Counted from the stretch's first letter, positions 10,029-18,804 are shown. The stretch: DNA of 64,000 nt from JABDEZ01 sp965276955 (GCA_965276955.1 CBDIBP010000012.1:6799-70798), one strand, 5' to 3'. Notes: a model not told the origin generated them from the sequence alone. Made by a program: numbers and translations.

Positions 10029-11423
10029 ATGAAGAAGTTATACACCGTTCTTTTAGCTAGTTTGTTTATGTGTGTGTGCAGTGTTAACGGCAGGGCTGGT
10101 ACAGATACGCTGCGGGTAATGGCATATAATGTATTGAATTACGGTTCCTATCCGCTTTGCCAAGGTCCTAACAGTGTATATCATGGGTACCTGCAGACAA
10201 TAGTGCAATTTGCTAACCCGGATATTATAGGGCTTGAGAAAATGGGATCCATACAAATATCTCCAACAGATCATAACTACACTGCGGAGATCGATTTTCA
10301 GGATTCTATTTTAAAATATGTGCTTGATCTTTCGTTCCCCGGTAGGTTCAATTATTGTCCTTTCACCAATTTTTCTGCATCAGGTACGGAGTGCCTTGTT
10401 TTTTATAACCAGCAGAAACTGGGTTTTGTGGCGCGTACCTGCACGTACTATAACGGGGTGGGCAACGAAGATTTTAATACCTATAAGTTGTATTATAAAG
10501 ACCCTAACTTGGCTACGACCCACGATACCACTTTTTTGTACGTTACTGACAACCACGACATATCGGGCAACAGCAATTTTGCACAAAGAGGAGTACAGAT
10601 AGCAGGTGAGATGGCACAGATCAAAACCCACTTCACTCACCTTGCCAATATGATAAACATGGGGGATTTCAACGTCAGAAATAGCTCTGAAAGTGTTTAT
10701 CAAACCTTAACAGCGCCAGCGGATTCTAACTTCCGTTACTACGATCCACCATTTTATCCAGATGCTACTGTTTCCTATCCCGCTGATTGGGATGGTAGTC
10801 CTAATACTTTCGCAAAATTCCTTACTACTTCAACTCGTGTCTCTGCAACAATTCCCAATTCGTGCGGTACAAGTGGTGGGGCCAAGGACTGGTATGACCA
10901 CATTTTTCTTTCTCCATGGATCATTAACAACGCCAATTATATATCCTATATCCCAAAGTCGTTTAGGGTGATAGGAAACGACGGCAATCGCCTGAGCGTA
11001 TCAGTGAACGATGCGCCGACCAATAATTCTGCACCTTCGGCCGTTATCAACGCACTCTTCCAAATGTCCAACAAGTACCCGGTGATGGTAGACCTTTTGG
11101 TAGCGCCGAATACCACTGGTGTTAGCCCTGCGGATCCGGAAATAGTGGCTGCTGGTGTGCATTCACCTCAGCTGGCTACCGAGCACATCTCTATGGTAGA
11201 CCCGGTATCTGATAAACTAACGCTACATTTATCAGACGGCTTAACGGAAAGGCTGTTGACAGTAACTTGCTACGATATGTATGGCAGAATGATAATGAAT
11301 GAAGTGTTGACCGCCAATAGTACTATTGTACAAATGCCGTTGAATATTCACGCAGGTACATATATTATAATGATAACCGATCAAACAGGATTTTTGTTCC
11401 GCCAGGTCTTTGTAAAGATGTAG
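10029..11423 (+). CDS. Secreted endonuclease/exonuclease/phosphatase-family enzyme with T9SS tail
   Basis: The 464-residue protein has a signal peptide (about 1-22). The endonuclease/exonuclease/phosphatase fold shows LRVMAYNVLNYG near residue 28, NPDIIGLEKM (metal-binding Glu), NMINMGDFNVR (Asp/Asn) and DWYDHIFLS (Asp-His). From about residue 375 it ends in a T9SS sorting domain: LTVTCYDMYGRMIMNEV, HAGTYIIMITDQ and a final VFVKM. It is therefore probably exported to the cell surface and cleaves phosphodiester or phosphomonoester bonds. The substrate (DNA, RNA or lipid headgroup) cannot be told from sequence. It starts 23 bases after a terminator, so it needs its own promoter or read-through. 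Confidence 0.85.
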   Translation: MKKLYTVLLASLFMCVCSVNGRAGTDTLRVMAYNVLNYGSYPLCQGPNSVYHGYLQTIVQFANPDIIGLEKMGSIQISPTDHNYTAEIDFQDSILKYVLDLSFPGRFNYCPFTNFSASGTECLVFYNQQKLGFVARTCTYYNGVGNEDFNTYKLYYKDPNLATTHDTTFLYVTDNHDISGNSNFAQRGVQIAGEMAQIKTHFTHLANMINMGDFNVRNSSESVYQTLTAPADSNFRYYDPPFYPDATVSYPADWDGSPNTFAKFLTTSTRVSATIPNSCGTSGGAKDWYDHIFLSPWIINNANYISYIPKSFRVIGNDGNRLSVSVNDAPTNNSAPSAVINALFQMSNKYPVMVDLLVAPNTTGVSPADPEIVAAGVHSPQLATEHISMVDPVSDKLTLHLSDGLTERLLTVTCYDMYGRMIMNEVLTANSTIVQMPLNIHAGTYIIMITDQTGFLFRQVFVKM

Positions 11424-11444
11424 TTCCTAATAAGATAAGGCACT

Positions 11445-11473
11445 AAAAAGGAGGCAATTATTGCCTCCTTTTT
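11445..11473. terminator. Terminator between converging genes
   Basis: AAAAAGGAGGCAA (11445-11457) pairs with TTGCCTCCTTTTT (11461-11473) around a 3-base loop. The A and T flanks allow use in both directions, for the nuclease gene and for the DUF1569 gene. Confidence 0.9.
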
Positions 11474-11486
11474 CTTTTAATTACAA

Positions 11487-11900
11487 TTAGTAGTTATAGA
11501 GGTGCCTTATACCCAACTGCCGCAATTGGGAGTCTATATGTTTGTGGATACGCCGGCTTCGATCCTCTGCGGATATCTTTCCAAGAGAACATGCACCCTG
11601 TTACCCAGGTCATCTTTTGTTCGGTTATCTTTTTTAATAAGGATATTAGCTTGTGCTTCTCCTTGTCAAGATCCTGTTGCGCTGGTGCTATGAAGACAGG
11701 TGCTGTTGGCAGGCTCGTTACCTTGCCCATAAGTAAATGCTTACCTTTTACTTCACCTGCCGGCGATAAAAGCGTTTTGTTGACATACGCCAGCATTTGT
11801 GCTGCATTTATTTTCCCCCATAGCGATGGGTATCAGGTCTTAGCTTTTCTATACGGTCAAGTGTCGATTTTAAGCTGGCCTGGTCTAAAATGTGTTCCAT
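11487..11900 (-). pseudogene. DUF1569-family protein, two frameshifts
   Basis: Reading from the ATG at 11900 gives MEHILDQASLKSTLDRIEKL followed by RPDTH. A lost base near 11822 then breaks the frame (RYGGK-stop where RLWGKI is expected). The next frame continues NAAQMLAYVNKTLL and SPTAP-like LPTAPVFIAPAQQDLDKEK. A second break near 11570-11600 leads to GKISAEDRSRRIHKHIDSQL and the end at 11487. This order (W-G-K, Q-M-L-A, then H-K-H at the end) is that of DUF1569, a DinB-like small helical family of about 135-150 residues. Its function is unknown. Both breaks are single-base events, so it may be intact in the real genome. Confidence 0.7.
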
Positions 11901-11909
11901 AATGCTATC

Positions 11910-12314
11910 TTATTTTGCCTTCATTTTATTGTTCTTAGCCTCGTGTGTTACTTCTGCCAACCCCAGGATTTCCATAAGGGGTGGTACATATACACCAAAG
12001 CGGCCACGCAAGCCTTTTTTTAGTCCATACCATCCACCCACAGGGTTTGTTTCAGAGCGGCCCCATGCTTCCACAGTGCCGCCTTTTGCTTCCTTTTGTT
12101 CGTCCGCACCACCCAGGTCCATCCAGTCTCCGTGCGCCTTCAGCATTTCGTGTAGGTCGGTAATGCAGCGGGCATCGTAGAGTAGGGTGGTCTTGCCTAC
12201 CACGCAAACAATTATGTCCTTACCATCCTTCATATCCCGGTACATTTCGTAGTCACTTGTATTAGGTGGCGTTTTCAATTGCCACGGATTTTCTTTTGTT
12301 CCTGTAGTAGCCAT
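11910..12314 (-). CDS. Conserved hypothetical protein (DUF6855-like)
   Basis: A 134-residue soluble protein with no signal peptide. Motifs NPWQLKTPPNTSDYEMY, VGKTTLLYDARCITDL, HGDWMDLGGADEQKEAK, NPVGGWYGLKKGLRGRFG and YVPPLMEILGLAEVTH mark a well-conserved family that I recall as DUF6855. The name is from memory and not certain. No function is known. The gene is 9 bases upstream of the DUF1569 gene on the same strand, so the two are probably cotranscribed. Confidence 0.75.
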   Translation of the reverse strand: MATTGTKENPWQLKTPPNTSDYEMYRDMKDGKDIIVCVVGKTTLLYDARCITDLHEMLKAHGDWMDLGGADEQKEAKGGTVEAWGRSETNPVGGWYGLKKGLRGRFGVYVPPLMEILGLAEVTHEAKNNKMKAK

Positions 12315-12424
12315 ATGGTATAATTTCTTTCTTGCATAAATTTATATTTTATTTCTCTTCATCAATATTATAATTACGTTGTTTTGGTATGTTTTATCAA
12401 AACTGTCCTTAATTTTAAAACGTT

Positions 12425-12973
12425 ATGGAAACAACAGCTTTAGGCATTGGCACAAGGGTAGAGCACCCTCATTTTGGTAAAGGGGTATTGGTAGATATCG
12501 CAACCGAATTTTATGTCATCTGGTTCAAGTCGCAGCTTAGCACCAAGAGCATCAATAAAGATTTTGATCTGAAGGTGATACAAGCAGTAGAGAACGGAAG
12601 CGGTGATAATGGCAATATTACCATAGCCGATATAGAACATGCCCTGGAGCAGATACTGGACAGGCGCCTGAATGAAATGCAAATGGTGCCTATGGCCAAC
12701 AAGTGGAACAATGGAACGATGCTCTTAAAGCCGTCTGACACCACAATGCAGCCTAAGGAAGTCCCTATTGAGACCTTCTTTCACAAAATAGTGATGGTGC
12801 GCGATCGTCTCCGCCTTATAGAGCAGAAGATAAATGCTCACAAGAGCCTTACCGATGAAGAGAAGGTAGACATACAGCAATACGTGACCGCTATCTATGG
12901 TTCGCTTACTACATTCAATGTACTCTTCAGGGAGCAGCATCACCAGTTCAGAGGCGCAGCAGGTAAAGAATAG
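12425..12973 (+). CDS. Hypothetical protein with SH3-like N-terminus, upstream of polX
   Basis: The 182-residue protein opens with GIGTRVEHPHFGKGVLVDI, a pattern like the small SH3-like nucleic-acid-associated modules at the ends of UvrD-type helicases and in DUF3553. The remaining two thirds are mainly helical, with a central charged stretch (about residues 55-80) and a C-terminal helical pair (about 115-175). No catalytic residues are recognised. It ends 14 bases before the PolX gene on the same strand, so a shared transcript and a DNA-related role are plausible, but this is inferred from position. Confidence 0.65.
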   Translation: METTALGIGTRVEHPHFGKGVLVDIATEFYVIWFKSQLSTKSINKDFDLKVIQAVENGSGDNGNITIADIEHALEQILDRRLNEMQMVPMANKWNNGTMLLKPSDTTMQPKEVPIETFFHKIVMVRDRLRLIEQKINAHKSLTDEEKVDIQQYVTAIYGSLTTFNVLFREQHHQFRGAAGKE

Positions 12974-12987
12974 TTTAAACGATACTC

Positions 12988-14661
12988 ATGACCAATTCCC
13001 AAATAGCCGACCATTTTACCTTGTTGTCAAAATTGATGGACATACATGGCGAGAACAGCTTTAAAACAAAGTCGTACAGCAATGCCGCGTTCAATATCGA
13101 CCGTTTGCCTGTCGAAATATCGCAAATGGAAGATGCCGAGCTATACAATGTACGTGGCATAGGCGAAGCTATAGGCAAGAAGATACGCGAGTTGCAGCTC
13201 ACAGGCACATTTCAGTTGCTGGAAGAAATGCTGCAAAAGACACCGAACGGTATATTGGATATGCTCCATCTAAAGGGACTGGGCCCGAAAAAGATAGGCG
13301 TGATATGGAAGGAACTGGAAATAGAGACCGTAGGCGAACTGGAATATGCCTGCAACGAGAACAGACTGGTGGCGCTGAAAGGTTTTGGCGAAAAGACACA
13401 GGAAAACATTTTACAGCAGATAGCTTATCTGAAACAAAATGAGGGCCTTAGCTTGTGGGCGCATGTAGTAGAAATTGCAAATGGCCTCGTAAGCCGTCTC
13501 CAGCAAAATTACCCTGCATACCAGTTTGCGGTCACAGGTCATATTAGGCGACAGATGGAAACTATAGCGCACATAGAAATAGTGACCACTGCCCTCAAAG
13601 CAGAGATAGTACAAGGATTCAGCAACATTGCAGACATGGAAGTGTTGGAAGAAACAGATAATATTTGGGTAATAATAACACCTGGCAACCCAAGCGTAAA
13701 GTTCATAAGCTCGACCCCAGCCGCATTTTATACCACACTCTTTTATACCAGCAGCAGCGAGGAGTTTTTAGTAGCGTTCAATGAGCGGTACCACTTGCCA
13801 GCTGAGGCTGCCACCGAGGAAGAGATCTTTGCAACGAACAACATCGCATTCATACACCCAGCAAGGCGAGAAAACACTAAGGTCCTAAATACAGCCGCCG
13901 CTGAAACACTGATAAAGCCAAGTGATATAAAGGGCATCATCCATTCTCACTCCACATGGAGCGATGGTGCCAATACCCTTGAAGAGATGGCCAAAGGCGC
14001 GCAAGACAAAGGTTATGAATACCTGGTCATCAGCGATCACTCACAAGCCGCATTCTATGCCAATGGCCTTACGCCACAACGCATAGCCATGCAGCATATA
14101 GAAATTGATGCACTGAATGCAAAGCTGGCCCCCTTCAAGATATTTAAAAGTATAGAGGCTGATATACTTAGTGATGGCAACCTTGACTATACTCCGGAGG
14201 TGCTCAACACTTTTGACCTCGTAATAGGCTCGGTGCATAGCAACCTGAAAATGAACGAGGAAAAAGCTATGACCCGCGTGCTTGCTGCCATCGCCAACCC
14301 ATACCTTACCATACTGGGTCACCCCACAGGCAGGCTGCTCTTATCGCGTCCCGGTTATCCGCTCGATCATAAACGCATTATAGATGCCTGTGCTGAGCAT
14401 AAAGTAGTAATAGAAATAAACGCCCATCCCCGCCGGCTGGATATGGACTGGCGCTGGATAGAATATGCAATAGAACAAGGTGTACTCCTATCTATAGACC
14501 CCGATGCACATGCTATAAAAGGTTTTGACGATGTGTACTATGGAGTGATGAATGCACAGAAGGGTGGCCTTACTTCAAGTAGTAATTTAAGTAGTTTTAG
14601 TTTGGTGGAGTTTGAGGGGTTTTTGGAAGGGTATCGGAGAAAGAAAGGGACAAGTATATGA
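12988..14661 (+). CDS. polX: PolX-type protein: helix-hairpin-helix plus PHP phosphoesterase, degenerate polymerase site
   Basis: The order of domains over 557 residues is that of bacterial PolX. It has an N-terminal 8-kDa-like region, helix-hairpin-helix motifs (VRGIGEAIGKKI, LKGLGPKKIG, LKGFGEKTQ), a nucleotidyltransferase region, and a C-terminal PHP domain from about residue 312. The PHP metal ligands are visible: His319 and His321 in HSHSTWSDG, then SDHS, GSVHS, GHPTG and DPDAH. In the polymerase region the usual Gly-Ser is Gly184-His185, and the paired catalytic Asp residues read His195 and Glu197 in TIAHIEIV. Polymerase activity is therefore unlikely. The PHP part probably supplies 3'-5' exonuclease or AP-site repair activity. 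It follows the small SH3-like protein gene and overlaps the next small gene by four bases. Confidence 0.88.
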   Translation: MTNSQIADHFTLLSKLMDIHGENSFKTKSYSNAAFNIDRLPVEISQMEDAELYNVRGIGEAIGKKIRELQLTGTFQLLEEMLQKTPNGILDMLHLKGLGPKKIGVIWKELEIETVGELEYACNENRLVALKGFGEKTQENILQQIAYLKQNEGLSLWAHVVEIANGLVSRLQQNYPAYQFAVTGHIRRQMETIAHIEIVTTALKAEIVQGFSNIADMEVLEETDNIWVIITPGNPSVKFISSTPAAFYTTLFYTSSSEEFLVAFNERYHLPAEAATEEEIFATNNIAFIHPARRENTKVLNTAAAETLIKPSDIKGIIHSHSTWSDGANTLEEMAKGAQDKGYEYLVISDHSQAAFYANGLTPQRIAMQHIEIDALNAKLAPFKIFKSIEADILSDGNLDYTPEVLNTFDLVIGSVHSNLKMNEEKAMTRVLAAIANPYLTILGHPTGRLLLSRPGYPLDHKRIIDACAEHKVVIEINAHPRRLDMDWRWIEYAIEQGVLLSIDPDAHAIKGFDDVYYGVMNAQKGGLTSSSNLSSFSLVEFEGFLEGYRRKKGTSI

Positions 14662-14989
14662 GAAACAGAAAAGATATCTTATTTGATATTGTTTATCTTA
14701 ATGACAATATCGAACTACTTCAAAAAGAGATTAACCAATATAGCTGGGATATGGAAATTCCAATATTAGTTATAAGTAAGAGGATTTCATTGATGTTATA
14801 AATCGATTTTTGAATGGTAATGTTACCAGTCAAGAAATTGACCTGTGGACCAATGCGATAGAATGCAGAGACGATCTTGATTTTGAGGATGAAGAGATAC
14901 AAGAGGCCATTTTTGAATTGGCAAACCCAGAAATAAATGGGGCAATTAGGAACGAAAGGCTTATGGAAATCATATCAAACCTAAAATGA
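14658..14989 (+). pseudogene. Small acidic protein overlapping polX, one frameshift
   Basis: The ATG at 14658 overlaps the polX stop (ATGA), a sign of translational coupling. The frame gives MRNRKDILFDIVYLNDNIEL and continues to ILVISK near 14783. It then stops early in frame, but after adding one base it runs on as EDFIDVINRFLNGNVTSQEI, DLWTNAIECRDDLDFEDEEI, FELANPEINGAI and ends LMEIISNLK at 14989. The joined product is about 110 residues and very acidic. The second half resembles small proteins often found beside toxins or in polymorphic loci. That is a loose resemblance, not an assignment. The single missing base could be a sequence error. Confidence 0.55.
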
Positions 14990-15061
14990 TATTTAGGCTA
15001 ATCTCGCGAATGTTGAGTAGTCTGCAGGTTGACAGCAAAATACAATAGCCGTACAAACACA

Positions 15062-15083
15062 AAAGCCGCCCAAAGGCGGCTTT
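15062..15083 (-). terminator. Terminator after the pyruvate dehydrogenase E2 gene
   Basis: AAAGCCGCC (15062-15070) pairs with GGCGGCTTT (15075-15083) around CAAA. On the minus strand it lies 25 bases after the E2 stop and runs into T-rich sequence. Confidence 0.85.
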
Positions 15084-15107
15084 CACAATAATTATTTAAA
15101 AAGAAGA

Positions 15108-16808
15108 TTACACAAGCATAGTAACCGGGTTCTCCAAAAATGCTTTAAGCGTTTGCATGAAACGTGCACCTACAGCACCATCTACCACGCGGTGGTCGGC
15201 ACTAAGTGTCAGTTTCAGTAATTGGCGTACTACAATTTCACCGTTCTCTACAACTGGTGTTGGCGCTATTTTGCCTATGGCCAGTATGCAGCTATCTGGT
15301 GGATTGATGATGGCGGTAAATTCATCTATATCCATCATGCCCAGGTTACTCACCGTGAAGGTGTTACCAGTAAATTCAGGAGGTTGCAATTTCTTACTAC
15401 GTGCTTTGGCATTCAATGCTTGTGCTTCAGCAGCTATTTGCGACAGTGATTTCTGATCTGCAAATTTTATCACAGGTACTATCAGCCCTTCTTCTACAGC
15501 TACCGCACTGCCTATGTGTATGTGTTGGTTCTGGCGTATAAAGTCTCCCATCCAGCTACTGTTCACTTCCGGATGTTTGCGCAGCGCCATAGCACATGCT
15601 TTTATGATAAGGTCGTTGAAAGATATTTTAGCAGGCGATGTTTCGTTCATTGCAGCACGTGCGTTCATTGCATTGTCCATAGTAATGGTCATGCGCAGGT
15701 AGAAATGCGGTGCAGTGAACATGCTCTGCGACAAACGCTGTGCTATTATCTTGCGCATCTGCGTTAGGGGAGTATCTGTATGGCCTTCCTGTCCTATCGG
15801 CAAGAATGCTTGTACTTGAGTAGCAGGGGCAGCCGCAGGTTTTGCATCTGCTACCGGCGCAGCCGCAGGTGCCTGGTAATTGTCGATATCTCTTTTTATG
15901 ATACGGCCATTATCGCCACTACCATGTATCTGTTGCACATCTATTCCTTTATCAGCAGCCAGTTTCTTTGCCAGTGGCGATACTTTTGTACGTTCGGTAC
16001 TGTTATCTTGTAGCGCGGGTGCTGGTGCAGCTGTCGGTGCTACAGGAGCCGCAGATGCGGCAACTGGCTGTGCAGCCGGTGCACTTGCTGCTTGTGGTGC
16101 AGCGGCAGGTGCATCGTTCAGGTAAGGGGTCACATCTGTGCCCGGCTTACCTACTATAGCTATAATGCCATTTATCTTAGCGGCTTCGCCTTCTTTTATA
16201 CCTATGTACAATAGGGTACCGTCAGCATAGCCCATTACTTCCATGGTAGCCTTGTCGGTTTCCACATCAGCCAGTACATCATCGCCTTTTACTGTGTCGC
16301 CTACTTTTTTGTGCCATGCTACTATTTTACCTTCGGTCATGGTATCGCTCAGCAGTGGCATGCGTATCACTGTAGCTTCGCCGGGCTTCGCTTGTGCTGC
16401 AGTGGCAGCTGCGGGCGCGGGCTCAGCTTTTGGTGTTTCTTGTTTTTGTTCAGCAGCAGGTGCTGGTGTTGTTGCGGCGGCTGGTGTAGCAGCAGGTGCT
16501 GGTGTTGCTGCTGTAGGTGCTACGCCTCCACTGTTCTTGTCGGCGTCAAGTATCGCTTTATAGTCTTCACCTTCCTTACCTATTATGGCTATTATACCAT
16601 TTACTTTTGCAGCTTGTCCTTTTTCTACACCTATATATAAAAGTGTTCCATCCACGTAAGGCATTACTTCCATAGTAGCCTTATCAGTTTCTACATCTGC
16701 AAGTATATCGTCACTTTTTACTTTGTCACCAACTTTTTTGTGCCACTCAGCTATCACTCCCTCTTTCATCGTATCACTCAGTAGTGGCATACGTATCGCT
16801 TCGGCCAT
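15108..16808 (-). CDS. pdhC: Pyruvate dehydrogenase complex E2, dihydrolipoamide acetyltransferase
   Basis: E2 forms the core of the pyruvate dehydrogenase complex and passes the acetyl group from lipoyl-lysine to CoA. The 566 residues contain two lipoyl domains, each with the motif VETDKATMEV (first about 1-80, second about 145-225). Long Ala/Pro linkers join them. The E3/E1-binding domain is at about 275-310 (KVSPLAKKLAADKGIDVQQI), and the catalytic domain runs from about 350 to the end, with His539 and Asp543 in HRVVDG. The layout and length are normal for Bacteroidota E2. No E1 or E3 gene is adjacent, so the complex genes are scattered. Its promoter and terminator suggest a monocistronic unit. 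Confidence 0.93.
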   Translation of the reverse strand: MAEAIRMPLLSDTMKEGVIAEWHKKVGDKVKSDDILADVETDKATMEVMPYVDGTLLYIGVEKGQAAKVNGIIAIIGKEGEDYKAILDADKNSGGVAPTAATPAPAATPAAATTPAPAAEQKQETPKAEPAPAAATAAQAKPGEATVIRMPLLSDTMTEGKIVAWHKKVGDTVKGDDVLADVETDKATMEVMGYADGTLLYIGIKEGEAAKINGIIAIVGKPGTDVTPYLNDAPAAAPQAASAPAAQPVAASAAPVAPTAAPAPALQDNSTERTKVSPLAKKLAADKGIDVQQIHGSGDNGRIIKRDIDNYQAPAAAPVADAKPAAAPATQVQAFLPIGQEGHTDTPLTQMRKIIAQRLSQSMFTAPHFYLRMTITMDNAMNARAAMNETSPAKISFNDLIIKACAMALRKHPEVNSSWMGDFIRQNQHIHIGSAVAVEEGLIVPVIKFADQKSLSQIAAEAQALNAKARSKKLQPPEFTGNTFTVSNLGMMDIDEFTAIINPPDSCILAIGKIAPTPVVENGEIVVRQLLKLTLSADHRVVDGAVGARFMQTLKAFLENPVTMLV

Positions 16809-16840
16809 AATTACAGGTTCTTTTTAATTTTATTTTGTTT

Positions 16841-16848
16841 CAAAAGTA
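16841..16848 (-). promoter_or_regulatory. -7 box of the E2 gene
   Basis: The minus strand reads TACTTTTG, matching TAnnTTTG, 33 bases upstream of the E2 ATG. No TTG is seen about 20 bases further up. Confidence 0.5.
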
Positions 16849-16971
16849 ATCAATTAGTTGATTTGTTGAGAACGTCAAAAACGATTTCTTAAAGTAGCCA
16901 GGCACGTTCTACGCCGCACTTGGCTATTACCTATATAACTATACTGCCGGCGTAAATATAGAGCAAATAAT

Positions 16972-18804
16972 TTAATAATCTATTTGCAAGTTCAGTCCAT
17001 CTTTTAGTTGTGCCAGGTATGGGTTTTTTTGTGCCATCTCATCATATATCTCGCTCTTGCTCAGCACTTTTTCCTGCACATGATTATTATTGTCGTCTGT
17101 TTTTCGTATCTCGGTAGTTATACGTGCCATAATGCCTGTATGTTCCCTGAAATATTCTATCAGTTCATTCCTCTTTTCTTTGGCGTATGCTTCTACCAGG
17201 TCGTTGCCCGTTATAAAACGTATCTCTTCCTGTGGCATTACCTCTATATACATGCTGGAGAACTGTGCGTGATAAACGCTTTTATGTTCGTCCTGCAGTT
17301 TTTTCTTATACATTTCAAATACCTCCTGGGCTTTTTCCAGGGTCAGCACTTTCACTTCTTCTTTATGGTTGGCAGCTTTGTGCACTGCTTCTTCCAGGTC
17401 GCCCAGCAGGTTTTTACTAATGCGCCTGTTGCTGCCGGGTGGTAGCGTTGGGCTGGGTGGTGCCGCATACTGCAGCTGTTGGGTAGCTGCTATAGGTGTT
17501 GTGGGTTGTGGCGCAGGTTGGGCTTGTTGCACAGGCGCAGCTGGTATTGCAGGTTGCGCCACAGGTTGTTGTGTCGCTGTTGCTGCTCTTGGTTCGGCTG
17601 TTTGTGTATATACAGGCTGCTGTTCAGCTACATTACTATTGTTTTTTTTTTCAGCCGCTTGCGGTACAGGCGCAGCTGCTTGCACTTGGGTCGGCGCGCC
17701 ATTTACTGCAGCCAGCACGTAGCATAGCTTTATCAGGCACATTTCTATATGCAGGCGCTTATTGGTGGCATTCTTATATTGCAGCTCACTTTCGTTTATC
17801 ACGTTCAGGGCAGACAATACAAAGGCTGGCGGTGCCTGTCCAGCCTTTTCATGATACATGGGCTTGTGGTCGTTTGGCACATCCAGCAGCTTGGCCATCC
17901 GGGCATCCTTGCACAGCAGCAGGTTGCGCATATGTTCTGCAAGGCCACCCAGTATCACGTCGCCTTCAAAGCCACGCTCCAGAGAGTTGTCCAGTTGCAA
18001 TAGTGCGCCTGCCACATCCTGGCTTAGCAGGTGGTCGGTAAGTGTAAAATAAAAGTCCGCATCCAGCAGGTTCAGGTGCTCCATCGTGCTGTTATACGTC
18101 AGCATTCCGTTCGTGAAGCCCGCTATACGGTCCAGCATAGAGAGTGCATCGCGCATACAGCCTTCACTTTTCTGGGCTATTATGTGCAGTGCGGCTTCCT
18201 GCGCCACCATATGCTCCTTTATGGCTATGCTTTGCAGGTGGTTCACCGTATCAGTAGTGGTGATTCTTTTGAAATCAAATATCTGGCAGCGGCTCAGTAT
18301 GGTAGGGAGTATCTTATGTTTCTCCGTAGTAGCAAGTATGAATATGGCGTAGGGTGGTGGCTCTTCCAGTGTTTTTAAAAAAGCATTGAAGGCTGCTGCA
18401 CTCAGCATATGCACCTCATCTATTATATATATTTTGTACTTGCCTTGTTGTGGTGCAAAGCGCACCTGGTCTATAAGGCTGCGTATATCATCTACAGAGT
18501 TGTTGCTGGCGGCATCCAGTTCAAATACGTTGAAGGACGTGTTGTTGGCGAACGATACGCAGGTAGGGCATACGCCGCAGGCTTCTGTATCAGCTGTCGG
18601 GTTCTCGCAGTTTATGGTCTTTGCCAGTATACGGGCACAGGTGGTCTTGCCCACACCGCGCGGCCCGCAAAACAGATAAGCATGTGCCAGGTGCTTGTTC
18701 TTAATGGCATTTTTAAGGGTAGTGGTTATATGTTCCTGGCCCACTACTGTGTCAAAGGTTTGTGGGCGGTACTTCCTCGCCGATACTATATAATTTTCAG
18801 ACAT
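16972..18804 (-). CDS. dnaX: DNA polymerase III subunits gamma and tau
   Basis: DnaX is the motor of the clamp loader that places the sliding clamp on DNA. The 610-residue protein has a Walker A GPRGVGKTT at 47-55 and zinc ligands Cys66, Cys76, Cys79 and Cys82. It also has Walker B and sensor regions (IYIIDEVHMLSAAAFNAFLK, LEEPPPYAIFILATTE) and domain III up to about residue 365. A Gln/Ala/Pro-rich linker (about 370-480) and a tau C-terminal domain (about 490-610) follow. The linker starts with a run of ten A bases (codons 385-388) where slippage would give a gamma-length product. An Asp-Glu-x-x motif is visible at the ATPase site. Confidence 0.94.
   Translation of the reverse strand: MSENYIVSARKYRPQTFDTVVGQEHITTTLKNAIKNKHLAHAYLFCGPRGVGKTTCARILAKTINCENPTADTEACGVCPTCVSFANNTSFNVFELDAASNNSVDDIRSLIDQVRFAPQQGKYKIYIIDEVHMLSAAAFNAFLKTLEEPPPYAIFILATTEKHKILPTILSRCQIFDFKRITTTDTVNHLQSIAIKEHMVAQEAALHIIAQKSEGCMRDALSMLDRIAGFTNGMLTYNSTMEHLNLLDADFYFTLTDHLLSQDVAGALLQLDNSLERGFEGDVILGGLAEHMRNLLLCKDARMAKLLDVPNDHKPMYHEKAGQAPPAFVLSALNVINESELQYKNATNKRLHIEMCLIKLCYVLAAVNGAPTQVQAAAPVPQAAEKKNNSNVAEQQPVYTQTAEPRAATATQQPVAQPAIPAAPVQQAQPAPQPTTPIAATQQLQYAAPPSPTLPPGSNRRISKNLLGDLEEAVHKAANHKEEVKVLTLEKAQEVFEMYKKKLQDEHKSVYHAQFSSMYIEVMPQEEIRFITGNDLVEAYAKEKRNELIEYFREHTGIMARITTEIRKTDDNNNHVQEKVLSKSEIYDEMAQKNPYLAQLKDGLNLQIDY
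17642..17651 (-). promoter_or_regulatory. A10 slippage candidate inside dnaX
   Basis: On the coding strand a run of exactly ten A spans codons 385-388 (GAA AAA AAA AAC). Loss of one A leads to Thr-Ile-Val-Met and a TAG stop, giving a 391-residue product. Gain of one A leads to Lys-Gln and a TAG stop, giving 389 residues. Both shifts would yield a gamma-like protein ending just after domain III. Confidence 0.5.

Noticed and set aside
16311..16640. Cys/Trp-rich plus-strand frames in the E2 gene
   Set aside because: They arise from the antisense of the Ala/Pro-rich linkers of the E2 protein.
17642..17651. A classic E. coli-type -1 ribosomal frameshift signal in dnaX
   Set aside because: No internal Shine-Dalgarno or clear stem was recognised next to the run. 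Slippage on the plain A10 run is the simpler reading.
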